From: Photobacterium halotolerans DSM 18316
GTDB lineage: Bacteria; Pseudomonadota; Gammaproteobacteria; Enterobacterales; Vibrionaceae
Length of the DNA stretch: 64,000 nucleotides
Reading direction: 5' to 3'
NCBI RefSeq assembly: GCF_000425165.1
Contig: NZ_AULG01000022.1
Coordinates: 47,812-111,811 of the forward strand
Made by a program: the position numbers and the translations under genes
Notes under the pieces: generated by a model
The model's input: the letters and a program-made list of their open reading frames with translations, nothing else
What the model was told of the DNA's origin: nothing
The model's database searches: none
Part shown: piece after piece, positions 44,319 through 54,657 of the stretch
Position numbering within the stretch: the first letter of the stretch is position 1
Layout: every line of letters begins with the position of its first letter

Positions 44319-46940
44319 ATGTTCAACACCTTAAATCTGATTTTTCAATCCTGGGTTATTGAGCAGTTCAAAGTGCAAAAGCTTGCTTATGAGCGCGAGC
44401 GAAATACATCTGCCTCCCGAATGGGAAATCTGATACTCGGCTTGTGGTTTACCTTTGCGTTTGTGTGTCTCAAGCCGCAGGTTGCCGGCGTGCCGGCATG
44501 GCGTCTGCCTCTGATTTACTACCCGCATATCAATTTTGCTTCCCCCACATTGCTCGATCCTGCGCGTTTTGTGCTGCAGAGCCTGTGGCTGTTGTGCGTC
44601 AGGCCGCAATCGCCGGGTCACTTTAAAGCCCGGCTGCAAGCGGGAACCACACAGCTGATCCGCCGCGTGAAAGCCATCTTCTATTTACCCTTTGGGCGCA
44701 TTGCCGGCCTTGTTCAATGGCTGGAAAAAAAAGCGACCGACGCCGACACGGAAGATCTCAAAACAATATTACGAGAAACCAAAACCGGGCGGATGATCAA
44801 TATCCTGCTGCTGATAGCCGTGGTCTTGCTGGCCCTGATCTGTTTTACCGTGCCGTTCGGGTTGGAAGCCCAGATGGTTTTTGTCTTATTGCTGTGGGCG
44901 CTGGCGATGATGTGCCGGCGAATGCCCGGCCATTTTCCGACCTTGCTGTTGATCATCCTGTCGGTCACGGCTTCGTGCCGTTATCTGTGGTGGCGCTATT
45001 CTTCCACGCTGAACTGGGACGACCCTCTGGCGCTTATGCTGGGCATTTTACTGTTACTGGCAGAAACCTACTCCTGGATCGTGCTGATTTTAGGTTATTT
45101 TCAGAATATCTGGCCGCTGAACAGAAAACCGGTTGCACTGCCGCCAGAGACAAAAGTTTGGCCTACAATTGACGTAATGATACCGACATATAACGAAGAT
45201 CTGGACGTTGTGCGTGCCACTGTGTACGCCTCTCTGGGCGTCGACTGGCCAAAGGATAAGCTGAATATTTATATTTTGGATGACGGTAAGCGAGACAGTT
45301 TTCGCGATTTTGCCCGGGAAGTTGGCGTGCACTATCTGCGACGGCCAACCAACGAGCACGCTAAAGCGGGCAACATTAACTATGCCCTGCAGCGTTCTCA
45401 GGGAGAATTTGTGGCCATTTTTGACTGTGACCATATTCCGGCCAGAGCCTTTTTTCAGCTGACAATGGGCCTGTTCCTGAAAGATCCGAAACTGGCGCTG
45501 ATTCAGACACCGCACCACTTTTTCTCGCCGGATCCGTTTGAGCGTAATCTGGCCAATTTTCGCGATGTGCCCAATGAGGGCAACTTGTTCTACGGCCTGA
45601 TTCAGGACGGTAACGATCTGTGGGATGCCACTTTCTTCTGCGGTTCATGCGCCATTTTGCGCCGCGGACCACTGGAAGAAGTCGGTGGTATAGCGGTGGA
45701 AACCGTCACCGAAGATGCGCATACCTCACTGCGGATGCACCGTCTGGGTTATCACTCGGCGTATCTGAAACAACCGATTTCAGCCGGTCTGGCAACGGAA
45801 ACGCTGTCGGCCCACGTTGGCCAGCGTATCCGCTGGGCCAGAGGCATGGCGCAGATTTTCCGGGTGGATAATCCGCTGACCGGCAAAGGGCTTAAGCTGT
45901 CCCAGCGGCTGTGTTATGCCAATGCCATGCTGCACTTTTTATCGGGTATTCCCAGGATCATTTTCCTGATTGCGCCACTGGCTTTCTTATTGCTGCACAG
46001 CTTCATTATTTATGCACCGGCACTGGCGATCATTCTGTACGTGTTACCGCACATGGTGCATGCCAGTATGACCAACTCGCGGATGCAGGGGGAATTCCGT
46101 TATTCATTCTGGGGCGAAGTGTATGAAACCGTTCTGGCCTGGTATATCGCGCGCCCGACCACAGTGGCACTGTTTGCCCCGCATAAAGGGCAGTTCAATG
46201 TGACAGCCAAAGGCGGGCTGGTCAAAGAATCCCATTATGACTGGGTGATCTCCCGGCCCTATCTGGTGCTGGTATTGCTGAATGTGATTGGACTCGGCAT
46301 GGGTATTTACCGCTTGGGGTGGGGGCCGGAGAACGAAATGGCGACCGTGCTGGTGAATATTGTCTGGACCCTGTACAACCTGCTGATCCTCGGCGCGGCA
46401 GTGGCGGTGGCTGTTGAAGCCAAACAAATACGCCGTGATCACCGGGTTGAAGTCTCTATGCCGGTAGCGATCAGGCTCAGATCCGGACACCTGCTGCAGG
46501 CTGAGATGAAAGATTTCTCGCTCAGTGGCTTGCGGGTCCGACTGGGCGAACAGGACAGTGAGCGACTGAATGTCCAGGTGAATCAGAAACTGGAGGTGGT
46601 GCTGAGTCGTGGTCAGCAATCCTATGTGTTTCCGGCGACCATCGCCTTTACCGGCAACGGTGTGCTGGGGCTGCAGCTCAGTGAACTCAGCACACAGCAA
46701 CAAATTCAGTACGTGCAATGTACGTTTGCCAGAGCAGACATCTGGGCGAAGTGGCAGCAGTCTTATCAGTCTGATAAGCCGATGTCGAGTATGAAATCTG
46801 TGCTGCAGGTCGGCTGGAACGGATACCGCCGCCTGATGCAGCACAGCCCGGCACCAGTCGCTGCGCTGGCGCAGGGTGTTTCAATCTTTGGTGGCCTGAT
46901 TTGGTCACTGAGACCACGTAATGTCCCCAACAGGGCTTAA
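44319..46940 (+). CDS. bcsA: Cellulose synthase catalytic subunit BcsA
   Basis: Start set at ATG 44319 (MFNTLNLIFQSWV), 4 nt after bcsQ. An in-frame ATG at 44226 lies inside bcsQ and has no matching sequence. 873 residues. Eight or so membrane helices surround the GT2 domain: VPTYNEDLDVV-like IPTYNEDL, ILDDGK, IFDCDH, FFCGSCA, TVTEDAHT (base Asp) and QRIRWARGM (the Q-x-x-R-W motif). The C-terminal PilZ domain shows RRDHRVEVSMPVAI and DFSLSGLRV, so c-di-GMP activation is expected. It polymerises UDP-glucose into beta-1,4-glucan and passes it through the membrane to BcsB. Confidence 0.96.
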   Translation: MFNTLNLIFQSWVIEQFKVQKLAYERERNTSASRMGNLILGLWFTFAFVCLKPQVAGVPAWRLPLIYYPHINFASPTLLDPARFVLQSLWLLCVRPQSPGHFKARLQAGTTQLIRRVKAIFYLPFGRIAGLVQWLEKKATDADTEDLKTILRETKTGRMINILLLIAVVLLALICFTVPFGLEAQMVFVLLLWALAMMCRRMPGHFPTLLLIILSVTASCRYLWWRYSSTLNWDDPLALMLGILLLLAETYSWIVLILGYFQNIWPLNRKPVALPPETKVWPTIDVMIPTYNEDLDVVRATVYASLGVDWPKDKLNIYILDDGKRDSFRDFAREVGVHYLRRPTNEHAKAGNINYALQRSQGEFVAIFDCDHIPARAFFQLTMGLFLKDPKLALIQTPHHFFSPDPFERNLANFRDVPNEGNLFYGLIQDGNDLWDATFFCGSCAILRRGPLEEVGGIAVETVTEDAHTSLRMHRLGYHSAYLKQPISAGLATETLSAHVGQRIRWARGMAQIFRVDNPLTGKGLKLSQRLCYANAMLHFLSGIPRIIFLIAPLAFLLLHSFIIYAPALAIILYVLPHMVHASMTNSRMQGEFRYSFWGEVYETVLAWYIARPTTVALFAPHKGQFNVTAKGGLVKESHYDWVISRPYLVLVLLNVIGLGMGIYRLGWGPENEMATVLVNIVWTLYNLLILGAAVAVAVEAKQIRRDHRVEVSMPVAIRLRSGHLLQAEMKDFSLSGLRVRLGEQDSERLNVQVNQKLEVVLSRGQQSYVFPATIAFTGNGVLGLQLSELSTQQQIQYVQCTFARADIWAKWQQSYQSDKPMSSMKSVLQVGWNGYRRLMQHSPAPVAALAQGVSIFGGLIWSLRPRNVPNRA

Positions 46941-46942
46941 AA

Positions 46943-49231
46943 ATGAAAATCAATAAAACAATAAAAACAGCGGTTGCCATACTCAGCAGTCTGGGTATGG
47001 CGGCAATGGCCAGTGCGCAGGCCACGGCAGTGAACGCCGATTCAGCGGGAGCCACGACACCTTCGCATCAGCTCGCACCCGTTATCCAGCGAGATCTGCC
47101 ATTCTCACAACTGGGCTTTAATGGCTCTATCGGTATTTACGGCAGTGAAGCCAACGCCAATGTCGGTTTTGGATCGCGTCTGGATGAGGTGATTGCCAAA
47201 GCCAGCCTGCATTTTGATGTCACGCCTTCACCGGCGCTGCTGGCACTGGTGTCTCACATCAAGGTGTACCTCAACAATGAGCTGATGGGGGTCGTGCCGG
47301 TTACAGATGGCCAGCAGGGCAAAAAAAGCAGCGTGTCCATGCCGCTGGACTCGCGTTATTTCAGCAACTATAACCAGATCCGCTTTGAGCTGATTGGCAA
47401 CACCCATAAAACCTGCTCTAACCCCAATGATGCCAGTATCTGGGCGGAGATCAGCCAGAGCAGCCGGGTCGAACTGTTTGTGCAGAAAACCCGGCTTGAA
47501 AGCGATTTGAGTTTATTGCCGGCACCCTTTTTTGATCCCCGTGATTTTGGCAAGTTAACCCTGCCGGTCATTATGGGAGCTGATTATGATCTGGCGGAAA
47601 TAAAAGCAGCGGGCGTGCTGGCGTCCCACTATGGTGCGCTGTCCGGGTGGCGGGGAGCACAATTTTCGCTCTTGTTCAATCAATTGCCAGAGCAGCATGC
47701 GGTGGTGTTGGTGACCAATGACAATAAACCCGATTTTCTGCGTGACTTCCCGGACGCCGACGGGCCGTATTTGCAGGTGATCACCCATCCGACCAACCCT
47801 TATGTCAAACTGCTGCTGGTGCAGGGCCGCGACAGCCAGGATCTCAATACCGCAGTTCAGGGGTTGGCACTGGGTACCCAGTTGTTAACCGGCCCGATGG
47901 CGAAGATCAATCAGGTGGCTCAGGTCAAACCCCGCGTCCCTTATGACGCGCCCAACTGGGTCGATACCTCAAGGCCCGTGGCGTTCACTGAGCTGGTGGA
48001 ACAGCGCAGTCAGCTGCAGGTGGAGGGTCGCACCCCGCCGCCAGTGCGGCTGAGTTTTCAGCTGCCGCCGGATCTGTTTACCTGGCAGAGCCGCGGTATT
48101 CCGATGGATCTGCAGTATCGTTATTCGCCACCAATGACAGATAACTCGGGCTCACGGCTGACGCTGGGGATCAATGATGAGTTTGTCGAAGCGTTCAACC
48201 TGACGACAGCCGGTCAGGGCGGTGAATCCAAGCGTGTCCGGGTGCCCTTACTGGACGACGGTTTGCTGGGCGGCAGCGACAGGGTACGGATTCCGGCGTT
48301 TAAAGTGGGCAGTAAAAATTTCATCGATTTTGAATTCGGCTTTGCCTCTGTCACGGAAGGGAACTGCCAGGTCACCCAGCCGAGCAAACAGTATGCTGTG
48401 GTTGACGGCGACTCGACCATTGATTTCAGTGGCTTCCCGCATTATATCCAGATGCCGAACCTGCGCTCCTTTGCAACCTCCGGGTTCCCGTTTACCCGCA
48501 TGGCAGACTTGTCGGACACGGCCGTGGTGCTGCCCGCCTCTTCGTCAGCTGAAGCACTGCAAACCTTTTTGAATGTCATGGGCCGGTTGGGTGCGGATAC
48601 CGGTTACCCGGCTATCCAGGTCACGGTGACAGACCAGTGGGACAGCACCACGCTGAAAGGCAAGGATATCCTGAGCATAGGTGTGGCACAGGAACTGACT
48701 CAGGCGATTGGCGAACCGGATCAGGTGAATCTGGTTCTGCGATCCGGGCAGCGCCAGATCCGTCTGCCGGGCCGCAATGAAACCGCATCAGGCATGAACT
48801 GGCTGGGCAGAGCGTCTGACAATCCGGAGGCTGTCGATCTGGTGTCGGTCAATGCCAGCGGCAGGTTTGCCGCCATCACTGGCATGGAATCCCCGTTCAC
48901 CAAAAAGCGCAGCCTGGTGGCGATCATGGCAGCCAGCCCGCAGGCATTCAGCCTGGTGGATAATGCCATCATTGATTCGGGCAAAGTGGAGCACATGTCA
49001 GGCTCTGTGGTGATCCTGCGTGATCAGGAAGTGGCCAGTTATAACGTCGGCCAGCATTATTTTGTCGGCCAGTTGCCGGTGCTGAAATTGATCTGGTATC
49101 ACTTCTCCAATCATCCTGTGCTTGTCGCCAGTCTGGCGGTGTTACTGGTGGTGATTGTCACTGTCTTCCTGTGGCGGGTGCTGCGGAAAATTGCCGCCAG
49201 ACGGCTGACACGAAGCGGGGAAGATGAATGA
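46943..49231 (+). CDS. bcsB: Cellulose synthase periplasmic subunit BcsB
   Basis: 762 residues. The signal sequence ends near MAAMASAQA, a long periplasmic region follows with two carbohydrate-binding-like and flavodoxin-like halves (LIGNTHKTCSNPNDASIWAE is the usual conserved segment), and one C-terminal membrane helix (PVLVASLAVLLVVIVTVFLW) packs against BcsA. It guides the new glucan across the periplasm. It begins 2 nt after bcsA and overlaps bcsZ by 4 nt. Confidence 0.95.
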   Translation: MKINKTIKTAVAILSSLGMAAMASAQATAVNADSAGATTPSHQLAPVIQRDLPFSQLGFNGSIGIYGSEANANVGFGSRLDEVIAKASLHFDVTPSPALLALVSHIKVYLNNELMGVVPVTDGQQGKKSSVSMPLDSRYFSNYNQIRFELIGNTHKTCSNPNDASIWAEISQSSRVELFVQKTRLESDLSLLPAPFFDPRDFGKLTLPVIMGADYDLAEIKAAGVLASHYGALSGWRGAQFSLLFNQLPEQHAVVLVTNDNKPDFLRDFPDADGPYLQVITHPTNPYVKLLLVQGRDSQDLNTAVQGLALGTQLLTGPMAKINQVAQVKPRVPYDAPNWVDTSRPVAFTELVEQRSQLQVEGRTPPPVRLSFQLPPDLFTWQSRGIPMDLQYRYSPPMTDNSGSRLTLGINDEFVEAFNLTTAGQGGESKRVRVPLLDDGLLGGSDRVRIPAFKVGSKNFIDFEFGFASVTEGNCQVTQPSKQYAVVDGDSTIDFSGFPHYIQMPNLRSFATSGFPFTRMADLSDTAVVLPASSSAEALQTFLNVMGRLGADTGYPAIQVTVTDQWDSTTLKGKDILSIGVAQELTQAIGEPDQVNLVLRSGQRQIRLPGRNETASGMNWLGRASDNPEAVDLVSVNASGRFAAITGMESPFTKKRSLVAIMAASPQAFSLVDNAIIDSGKVEHMSGSVVILRDQEVASYNVGQHYFVGQLPVLKLIWYHFSNHPVLVASLAVLLVVIVTVFLWRVLRKIAARRLTRSGEDE

Positions 49232-50337
49232 AAATCCTGATCTTTGTGCTGAGCCTGTTGTTCAGTGCTCAGAGCCTGGCAAACCGCTGTGAATGGCCGC
49301 AGTGGCAGGCGTTCAAATCGGCTTATCTGGTCGATGGCCGTGTGATAGACGGCAGTGACGAGCGCCGGATCACCACATCAGAAGGTCAGTCGTACGGCTT
49401 GTTTTTTGCGCTGATAGCCAATGACAAACCGGCCTTTGCCGCCCTGCTGGACTGGACGCAAAGCCAGCTGGCTGAAGGCGATCTGACGGCGCGCTTGCCG
49501 GCCTGGCTGTGGGGCAAACAGCCATCGGGACGCTGGGGCGTGCTGGATGATAATCCGGCCTCAGATTCCGATCTCTGGATTGCCTACACGCTGGCTGAAG
49601 CGGGCCGCCTCTGGAATAACCATTATTACCAATCGCTGGGCCATTTGATGGCCAGCCGGATATTGCGTGAAGAAGCCGTGGATGTCGACGGCCTGGGCAC
49701 TGTGCTGCTGCCGGGATCGGTGGGGTTTGCGCTGGAGAACGGTCAGTATCGGGTCAATCCGAGTTACCTGCCGCTGCAGCTGATTGCCCGGATGGCACAG
49801 CTGTATCCGCAATACCGCTGGACATCCCTGTACCGCACCAGTCTTGCCATGATTCTGGACACCATGCCCGCCGGTTTCAGCCCGGACTGGGCCACGCTGG
49901 CCAGCGGCCGTTATAGCGCAGATCAGCAAACCGGGCCGGTGGGCAGCTATAACGCCATTCGTACCTACTTATGGGCAGGCATGCTCAGCGACGATTCGAA
50001 AGATAAAGCAGCACTGGTGAAGGCAATGCAACCCATGGTGGCGGCTACGGCGGCTTTGTCGGCCCCGCCACGTACGGTGAACACTCAGACGGGCCAGTAC
50101 CAGGAGCAGGGCAGCGCCGGATTCTCTGCCGCCATGCTGCCTTTGCTGGCCGCGTCAGGTGAAACCGCGCTGTTGCAGGCGCAGGCCGGGCGGGCGGCCA
50201 GGCATCTGATCAGAAACCAGGACGACCATTATTACGACAATGTGCTGGCGCTGTTTGGCGAAGGCTGGCACCAGCAACGTTATCGCTTCGGCGTACAGGG
50301 TGAACTGGAGCCAGCATGGGAAAAGGGATGTCAGTAA
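49228..50337 (+). CDS. bcsZ: Periplasmic endo-1,4-beta-glucanase BcsZ (GH8)
   Basis: 369 residues. The signal peptide ends at AQSLA before NRCEW. GH8 motifs: RRITTSEGQSYG with the acid Glu52, and NPASDSDLWIAYTLAEAGRLW with the Asp pair at 113 and 115 that includes the expected base. It trims or edits cellulose in the periplasm and is needed for ordered fibres. Its start overlaps bcsB by 4 nt (ATGA) and its end overlaps bcsC by 22 nt. Confidence 0.95.
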   Translation: MKILIFVLSLLFSAQSLANRCEWPQWQAFKSAYLVDGRVIDGSDERRITTSEGQSYGLFFALIANDKPAFAALLDWTQSQLAEGDLTARLPAWLWGKQPSGRWGVLDDNPASDSDLWIAYTLAEAGRLWNNHYYQSLGHLMASRILREEAVDVDGLGTVLLPGSVGFALENGQYRVNPSYLPLQLIARMAQLYPQYRWTSLYRTSLAMILDTMPAGFSPDWATLASGRYSADQQTGPVGSYNAIRTYLWAGMLSDDSKDKAALVKAMQPMVAATAALSAPPRTVNTQTGQYQEQGSAGFSAAMLPLLAASGETALLQAQAGRAARHLIRNQDDHYYDNVLALFGEGWHQQRYRFGVQGELEPAWEKGCQ

Positions 50338-53300
50338 CTGTTTCGCTGAACACCAGTATCCTGATTGCACTGGGTCTCAGCGCCGGGGTAATCAGCCTGT
50401 CCGCTTACGCCGGTATTGTGCCGGCAACCCCCCTGACAGCTCAGCAGCTTGAGCAGGTCTATCAGCCGGTAGATTCGGTGACCACCTTTTCCGCCGTGCC
50501 GTCGGATAGCAATTCGGTGGATTTTCTGGTCAATCAGATTGAGCTGGCCACGGCGTTAGGTCGCGATGATATCGTTGAAAGTGCGCTGGAGCGGTTACTG
50601 GCGATTGACAGCCAGCACCCGGACGGGCTGTATTATCAGGCGCGGCTGCTGATCAAACAAAACCAGCTGCAGCAGGCGCAGGAAGTCAGCAATCAGCTAA
50701 AAGCCGGCTCGCCGCAGTCGGTGCAGCTCAAGGCGCTGAATGATCTGATTGCCATTAACGGCCGCAAAAAAGCCGAGTTGCAGCAAGCCCGATTACTGGT
50801 GCGCGCCGGTCGTTATGAGCAAGCGTTGAAAGCCTATGATGCACTGTTCCCCAATGGTATGCCCTCGGCCGAATTGCAGCTGGAATACCTGGAGGCTGAA
50901 GGCAGCCTCAGTGAGCGCTGGGAAAGCGTGAAGCAGGGGCTGGAGCAGCTTAATGCCGCGTATCCCGGCGTGCCTGCTTTTCAGCTGGCGCTGGCAAACC
51001 ATATTCGCCGTCGTGATGCCGCCGATCCCTGGATTCTGGCGACCTACCGCCAGCTGGCACTGCGTTCGGATATCGGCATCGTGGCCGCCAATGCCTGGCT
51101 GCGCGCGCTGGATCAGCAGCCGATATCAGCGCAAGTGGCCGAACAGTACGCCATTGTCGCCAGCTATTTTCCGTCCGATACTGCCATCAGTCGTGCCAAC
51201 CGCAATGCCCAGGCGCGCTGGGAAACTGAGCAGAGCCTGCGCAAAGATCCCACCTATCTGGCCAAGCTTCAGGGGTTGGCGCTGATAGAGCAAGGGGCGT
51301 ACCCGCAAGCCAAAAAACAACTGGAATACGCTTTAACCACGCGCCCGGACGATCCTGACATCCTGGGCGGCCTCGGCATGGTGTACCTGCGCCAAGGGCA
51401 GCAGGGTAAAGCACTGGATTACTTCCGACAGGCGCAGCAGCTCGATGATGATCCGGACAATGTCAGTAAGTGGCAGTCGTTGGTGGAGGCCTCTTCTTAC
51501 TGGGCGTATCTGGATGAAGGCGATGCGCTGAGACAAAAAGGCCAACTGAGTCAGGCCGAGCGCGCGTATCGGAAAGCCATGCCAGTGAACGCCGCTGAAC
51601 CTTATGCCTATCTCAAACTGGCAGAACTGTATCAGCAGCAGCAGAAATTTGCTGCCGCCGGACAGGCCTACCGGCAAGCCTTGCAGCGTGATCCCGGCAA
51701 TGCGCAGATCGTGCGCGGCCTGGTGAATCTGACTCTGGAAAGCCAGGGGCTGGCGGCGGCGATTACCTTTGCTGAGCAATTGCCCCCGGCCCAGCGGCGG
51801 CAAATTCGCGACACCTTACTGGAGATGAAAACCCAGTTAGTGGTGCAACAGCTGAGCAGCGCGCTGGCTGAGAATGACACTCAGGCCGCAGAGCGGTTCG
51901 CCAAACAATTACTCCAGCTGGATCCCTCCTCGCCCTGGCAGCGCCGCGATATCGCCGATGCCTTAGTCGCCGCCGGGCAGCGCAGCCGGGCCGATGCCCT
52001 GATGCAGCAATGGACCGCCAGCAGCCGCGATCCGGAGATGCAGTTTGCCTACGGGTTATACCTGAGTCAGGCCGGTCGCGATGATGAGGCCGTTGCCGTC
52101 ATGTCGCGCGTGCCTGCTGCCCGACGCAGTGAAGCCATGCAGCGTAATTTGCTGCGGTTGCGCCTTGATCAGTCACTGGCTGATCTGCCTGCCCGCTATC
52201 AGGCCAACCCGGATGCCGTGCGCCAGCAACTGCATGCGCTGGCGCAGCAGTATGCCAGTCAGCCGGCCGTGCTGGCGCGGCTGGCCATGAGCTGGTCCGG
52301 TTTAGGTGAACGTCAGCAGGCTGAGAAAATCTACCGCCAGTTAACCCCGAGTGACAGCTGGCCGGAAAACGCCCGGCTTGGCTATGGTGAGCTGATGATT
52401 GAGCTGGCGCACTTCAGCGCCTTTGATCTGTGGCTGGAGCAGCAGGGACAGGCGCGTGTCAACGGGGAGCAGGACGTCGTATCGCGTACCGAACTGGATA
52501 CCCTTAATAACCGGCGCTTGCTGGCAGAAGCGGCGATCCTGACTGAACAGCGGCAGTTTCGCCGGGCGCAGGCGCTTTATCAGAATGTGCTCAGCGACGC
52601 TAAACCCGTCCCCGAGCCTTACCGCACCGATGCCCGGCTTGGGGTGTTACAAACCAGTGCCGCACTGGGCGATGCGGCTGTCTATCAGCCGGTGTCTGAG
52701 CAGCTCTATGCCAGCCGTGCCCAGCTGACGGCCAGACAATTAATGGCCGCCGCCCCTGTGATGAACCGTCAGGGCGAATACGACAAAGCCCGTGAACTGA
52801 ACCGTTTACTGAGCCAGCGGCCAGACGCGGATGCGATGGATTACCGCAACAGCATGGCGCTGGCGATGGATAGTCAGCAGTGGTCGCTGGCCGGGCGGCG
52901 TGGCTATCAGGCACTGAATGCGGATCGCATCGAAAAAAGCGCGGATGTACAGGCCGCAAAGGCGCAATCACCTGATTTACGGACGCTGTATCAGGAGGCC
53001 GACGATTACTGGCTGACCCGCAATGTCAAAGCTGACATCGACCGTCTGCGTGATCGCAGCGACGGCCACATCATGATCGGTTGGGATTACAGCGCCCGGG
53101 ACGGGGAAAACAAGGCCAGTCAGGTGCCGATTGAAGCGCGGATCCCCATCGAACAATGGGACGGCCATCTGCTCGTGCGGGCCGATTATGTCTCGCTCGA
53201 CTCCGGCGATCTGGACTATTACGACAAGTTTGCCGATTCCAATGCGCAGTACGACACGCTGCGCGCCCGTGACACCGGGCTGGCCTTTGGCATCGGCTGG

Positions 53301-54131
53301 CAGGCGGACAACTGGCAGGCCGATATCGGCACCACACCGCTGGGTTTTGCCCAGTCAACCTGGGTGGGCGGCGTCACGCTTGCGGGCGACATCGGCGATT
53401 TCGGCGTGTCCGGCACCTTGTCACGCCGGCCCGAGACCAGCAGTGTGCTGTCGTATGCCGGGATGAGTGTGCCCCAAGTTACGGCTGGTTCTTCTGTCGA
53501 TCCAGCCGGGACACAATGGGGCGGTGTGGTCAGCACAGGTGTCAAACTCAATGCCAGCTGGGACATTGGCGGCCCGTACGGGTTCTGGAGCAGTGTGCAA
53601 CATCATCTGATCACCGGTGAAAAGGTGGCCGACAACACCCGGCTGGCCCTGCTGGGCGGCGGGTATTACAAACTGATCGCCACCGATGATCAGCGTTTAA
53701 GCATCGGCACCAATCTGCTGTATTTTGACTACGACAAAAACCTGAGTGAGTACACACTGGGCAGCGGCGGCTATTACAGCCCGCAGCGCTATGTGTCGCT
53801 GTCGCTGCCGGTGAATTATTACGGCCGCTACAACAGCAGCTGGTCTTATCTGGTTAGCGCTTCTGTGTCCAATTCGTGGTCGAGAGAAGATGCGCCCTAT
53901 CAGTCGGACGGGGAATCAGACACAGGCGGCGGTTTTGGTTATTCGCTGGAAGGCGCGCTGGAAAAGCGGGTCAGCAGCCGCTGGTATGTCGGGGTTGCAA
54001 TGGATTTGCAGCGCTCTGACTTTTACGAGCCAAACCATTTTATGCTGTATACCCGGTTTACCTTCAATGATCGCTGGCAACCGATCGATTACCCGCCGAC
54101 TGTGCCCAGCCTGTACAGCGATTTTGATTAA
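50316..54131 (+). CDS. bcsC: Cellulose export outer-membrane protein BcsC (TPR scaffold and beta-barrel)
   Basis: 1271 residues. ATG 50316 is preferred (GGAG 5 nt upstream); ATG 50328 is an alternative. An N-terminal signal segment (ILIALGLSAGVISLSAYAG) precedes a periplasmic superhelix of many TPR repeats up to about residue 880; examples are LIEQGAYPQAKKQLEYALTT and GDALRQKGQLSQAERAYRKA. The C-terminal BCSC domain (about 53030 to the end) forms the outer-membrane barrel and ends in TVPSLYSDFD. It carries cellulose across the periplasm and outer membrane. Slightly longer than the E. coli protein (1157), probably through extra TPRs. It is the last gene of the plus-strand operon. Confidence 0.93.
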   Translation: MGKGMSVTVSLNTSILIALGLSAGVISLSAYAGIVPATPLTAQQLEQVYQPVDSVTTFSAVPSDSNSVDFLVNQIELATALGRDDIVESALERLLAIDSQHPDGLYYQARLLIKQNQLQQAQEVSNQLKAGSPQSVQLKALNDLIAINGRKKAELQQARLLVRAGRYEQALKAYDALFPNGMPSAELQLEYLEAEGSLSERWESVKQGLEQLNAAYPGVPAFQLALANHIRRRDAADPWILATYRQLALRSDIGIVAANAWLRALDQQPISAQVAEQYAIVASYFPSDTAISRANRNAQARWETEQSLRKDPTYLAKLQGLALIEQGAYPQAKKQLEYALTTRPDDPDILGGLGMVYLRQGQQGKALDYFRQAQQLDDDPDNVSKWQSLVEASSYWAYLDEGDALRQKGQLSQAERAYRKAMPVNAAEPYAYLKLAELYQQQQKFAAAGQAYRQALQRDPGNAQIVRGLVNLTLESQGLAAAITFAEQLPPAQRRQIRDTLLEMKTQLVVQQLSSALAENDTQAAERFAKQLLQLDPSSPWQRRDIADALVAAGQRSRADALMQQWTASSRDPEMQFAYGLYLSQAGRDDEAVAVMSRVPAARRSEAMQRNLLRLRLDQSLADLPARYQANPDAVRQQLHALAQQYASQPAVLARLAMSWSGLGERQQAEKIYRQLTPSDSWPENARLGYGELMIELAHFSAFDLWLEQQGQARVNGEQDVVSRTELDTLNNRRLLAEAAILTEQRQFRRAQALYQNVLSDAKPVPEPYRTDARLGVLQTSAALGDAAVYQPVSEQLYASRAQLTARQLMAAAPVMNRQGEYDKARELNRLLSQRPDADAMDYRNSMALAMDSQQWSLAGRRGYQALNADRIEKSADVQAAKAQSPDLRTLYQEADDYWLTRNVKADIDRLRDRSDGHIMIGWDYSARDGENKASQVPIEARIPIEQWDGHLLVRADYVSLDSGDLDYYDKFADSNAQYDTLRARDTGLAFGIGWQADNWQADIGTTPLGFAQSTWVGGVTLAGDIGDFGVSGTLSRRPETSSVLSYAGMSVPQVTAGSSVDPAGTQWGGVVSTGVKLNASWDIGGPYGFWSSVQHHLITGEKVADNTRLALLGGGYYKLIATDDQRLSIGTNLLYFDYDKNLSEYTLGSGGYYSPQRYVSLSLPVNYYGRYNSSWSYLVSASVSNSWSREDAPYQSDGESDTGGGFGYSLEGALEKRVSSRWYVGVAMDLQRSDFYEPNHFMLYTRFTFNDRWQPIDYPPTVPSLYSDFD

Positions 54132-54167
54132 GATTTGCGGCCTTCACGCAGATTGGAACAAATAAAA

Positions 54168-54191
54168 ACAGGCGCATGAAAATGCGCCTGT
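54168..54191 (-). terminator. Shared terminator between bcsC and the VOC gene
   Basis: ACAGGCGCAT, loop GAAA, ATGCGCCTGT is a perfect 10-bp stem. On the minus strand it runs into TTTTATTTG, so it ends the VOC transcript well. On the plus strand it follows bcsC without a U tract but may also slow read-through. Confidence 0.8.
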
Positions 54192-54212
54192 TGATCATGG
54201 GTTGATTCCCCG

Positions 54213-54578
54213 TTACTCATCCGGTGTGCAGACCCGGATTCTGTGCCCGTCGGGGTCCAGCGCCACAAAAGTCAGGCCGAATACCGCGTCATGCAAAGGC
54301 TGCTCAATCACGACACCGGCAGTCTGCCATTGGTCATACAGCGCCTTGACCTGATCGTCATCCGGCACCATAAACGCGAATTCACTGCGGTGGCCCTCAC
54401 CGCCGGAAACAAAATTGCGCGCCTGTTCCGACCACAAGCTCAGATTAAAACCGTTTTCAAACTCGTACGCCACGTAAGTCGGGTGCGCCGCCACAGGCTC
54501 GCGGCCAAGCAGTTGGCGATAGAAATCTGCGCTTGTTTCCGGGTTTTTCACATATAGCAGCAATAGGTTCGGTATCAT
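54213..54578 (-). CDS. VOC-fold (glyoxalase/bleomycin resistance-like) protein
   Basis: 121 residues with the beta-alpha-beta-beta-beta plan of the family: LLLYVKNPETSADFYRQLLG, VAYEFENGFNLSLWS, SEFAFMVPDDDQV and LTFVALDPDGHRIRV. One domain; it probably acts as a dimer binding a metal and a small molecule. The substrate is not predictable. It is divergent from a YafY-type regulator 79 nt away, a common pairing in which the regulator controls the VOC gene. Confidence 0.85.
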   Translation of the reverse strand: MIPNLLLLYVKNPETSADFYRQLLGREPVAAHPTYVAYEFENGFNLSLWSEQARNFVSGGEGHRSEFAFMVPDDDQVKALYDQWQTAGVVIEQPLHDAVFGLTFVALDPDGHRIRVCTPDE

Positions 54579-54635
54579 TTTCTCTTTCCTTTTGTGTTCA
54601 TCCTCGTTGAGTCCAGTCAGATCTTACCCCGTGAC

Positions 54636-54654
54636 ACTGTCAGAAAGTGGCAGT
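54636..54654. promoter_or_regulatory. Candidate operator of the YafY/WYL regulator
   Basis: ACTGTCA, 5-nt spacer GAAAG, TGGCAGT: inverted arms with one mismatch, directly before the regulator start and in the short gap shared with the VOC gene. An overlapping TGACACTGTCA palindrome adds to the signal. I recall YafY-type regulators binding TGACA/TGTCA-like dyads. Binding here is inference. Confidence 0.5.
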
Positions 54655-54657
54655 ATC

